Assembly (NCBI GenBank): GCA_900761995.1
Contig: CAAFEY010000106.1
Span: 1-13,044, forward strand
Direction: 5' to 3'
DNA from: an uncultured Collinsella sp.
GTDB lineage: Bacteria; Actinomycetota; Coriobacteriia; Coriobacteriales; Coriobacteriaceae
DNA length: 13,044 nucleotides
How positions within the stretch are numbered: position 1 is the stretch's first letter; each line of letters begins with the position of its first letter. The position numbers and the translations under genes were made by a program. The notes beneath the pieces are model-generated. The model ran no database searches and was not told the DNA's origin. It saw only the letters and a program-made list of their open reading frames with translations. Positions 12,375 through 13,044 of this stretch are shown here, in pieces.

Positions 12375-13044
12375 CTACACCGGGCACGCCACTGTGGGCA
12401 AGCCTCGTCGCTCGTCAAAGCCAAAGACGATATTGGCGCACTGGACCGCTTGGCCCGCAGCGCCCTTGCACAGATTGTCGATGGCGCCCGTCACCACCAG
12501 CACGCCCGCGCGTTTGTTGAGCGCGAGGCCAATCTGGGCGGCGTTGGTGCCGACGACCGAAGCCGTCTTGGGCTGTTGGCCGGCATCGAGTACGCGCACG
12601 AAGGTGCGACCGGCGTAGAACTGCTTGTAATGGTCGACAACGTCCTCAAGAACCAGGGAGTCGATGGCCTGCGGCGTGAGCGGCAGCGTCACCGTGGAGA
12701 GCAGTCCGCGCTTGAGCGGTGCCAGGTGCGGGGTAAAGACGACGCGATCGGTCAGGCCAAGGATTTGCGCGATTTCGGGCGTGTGGCGATGCTTGCCCAC
12801 GCCGTAGGCCTCCAAGTTCTCGTCGGCGCTGCAAAAATGCGTACGGGCGTTGCAGGACTTACCGGCACCCGTCACGCCGCTGATGGCGTCAACGATCACG
12901 GGGCCACTCTGGGCAACCCAGCCGGCGCGTACGGCGGGCGCGGCGGCAAGGCTCGTTGCGGTGGGATAGCAACCGGCGCAGGCGACCAGCACGGGTTTGC
13001 CGTCGGCATGATCGGATGCAGCGGTCTCCAAATCCTGGGAGAAC
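12375..13044 (-). CDS. argC: N-acetyl-gamma-glutamyl-phosphate reductase (ArgC), 5' end outside the window
   Basis: NADPH-dependent reductase converting N-acetylglutamyl phosphate to the semialdehyde used by ArgD. The 222 visible residues are the C-terminal two thirds of a protein usually near 345 residues; the Rossmann NADP-binding part lies beyond the window edge. The frame runs open to the last base, so an internal TTG near 13031 is not the start. The catalytic cysteine sits in AGCYPTA near the visible N-terminus. SGVTGAGK and the HRHTPEI segment with the active-site histidine follow, and the end reads GLPTVACPV. It is the first gene of the visible argC-J-B-D order. Any ArgR operator or promoter upstream cannot be seen. 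Confidence 0.95.
   Translation of the reverse strand, partial: FSQDLETAASDHADGKPVLVACAGCYPTATSLAAAPAVRAGWVAQSGPVIVDAISGVTGAGKSCNARTHFCSADENLEAYGVGKHRHTPEIAQILGLTDRVVFTPHLAPLKRGLLSTVTLPLTPQAIDSLVLEDVVDHYKQFYAGRTFVRVLDAGQQPKTASVVGTNAAQIGLALNKRAGVLVVTGAIDNLCKGAAGQAVQCANIVFGFDERRGLPTVACPV

Noticed and set aside
10423..12618. A 731-codon plus-strand open frame
   Set aside because: It lies antisense to argB, argJ and argC, which are all complete in motifs. Long opposite-strand frames are expected in GC-rich genes, and its protein resembles nothing.
1..13044. CRISPR array, defence island, integrase or transposase
   Set aside because: No regularly spaced repeats and no such protein motifs are present on either strand.

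Overview
The window looks like a stretch of chromosome from a high-GC Gram-positive bacterium. My best guess is an actinobacterium of the Coriobacteriia, Collinsella-like. This is inferred from GC-rich coding sequence with AT-rich intergenic pockets, a MurE whose specificity motif is not the diaminopimelate type, and the arg and mur gene orders. No rRNA or other taxonomic marker confirms it. Every protein gene reads on the minus strand; the only plus-strand gene is a tRNA-Val.

Layout in order of transcription, from right to left. (1) An arginine biosynthesis run: argC (cut by the window edge), argJ, argB, argD (13044 down to 8557). It covers conversion of N-acetylglutamate to N-acetylornithine plus the ArgJ acetyl-recycling step. 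(2) A gene-free stretch of about 0.6 kb (7943-8556) left of argD, rich in structure. It holds a duplicated tRNA 3' end, two rho-independent terminators, two reverse-strand T-arm-like segments, GC-rich hairpins, and a 218-bp AT-rich element with 33-bp imperfect terminal inverted repeats. (3) tRNA-Val(UAC) on the plus strand, divergent from asnB. (4) asnB, a glutamine-dependent asparagine synthetase with its own terminator. (5) A cell-wall and housekeeping run: murE, a HAD phosphatase of unknown substrate, murI, rph, rdgB and dtd (5686 down to 154). It is probably expressed from a promoter just after the asnB terminator. rdgB and dtd are tightly coupled: dtd's ribosome binding site lies in the last codons of rdgB.

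Functional threads: MurI makes D-glutamate and MurE adds the third stem residue of the peptidoglycan precursor. RNase PH trims tRNA 3' ends, RdgB removes non-canonical purine nucleotides, and Dtd removes D-amino acids from mischarged tRNA. The arg genes form a cyclic acetyl-ornithine pathway with an ArgB that has the N-terminal helix typical of arginine-inhibited enzymes.

The genes are ordinary core metabolism, and I see no defence system, CRISPR array, integrase or transposase. The parts worth a second look are non-coding: the inverted-repeat element next to tRNA-Val, the duplicated tRNA 3' end, and a leader upstream of rdgB that can fold in two mutually exclusive ways.
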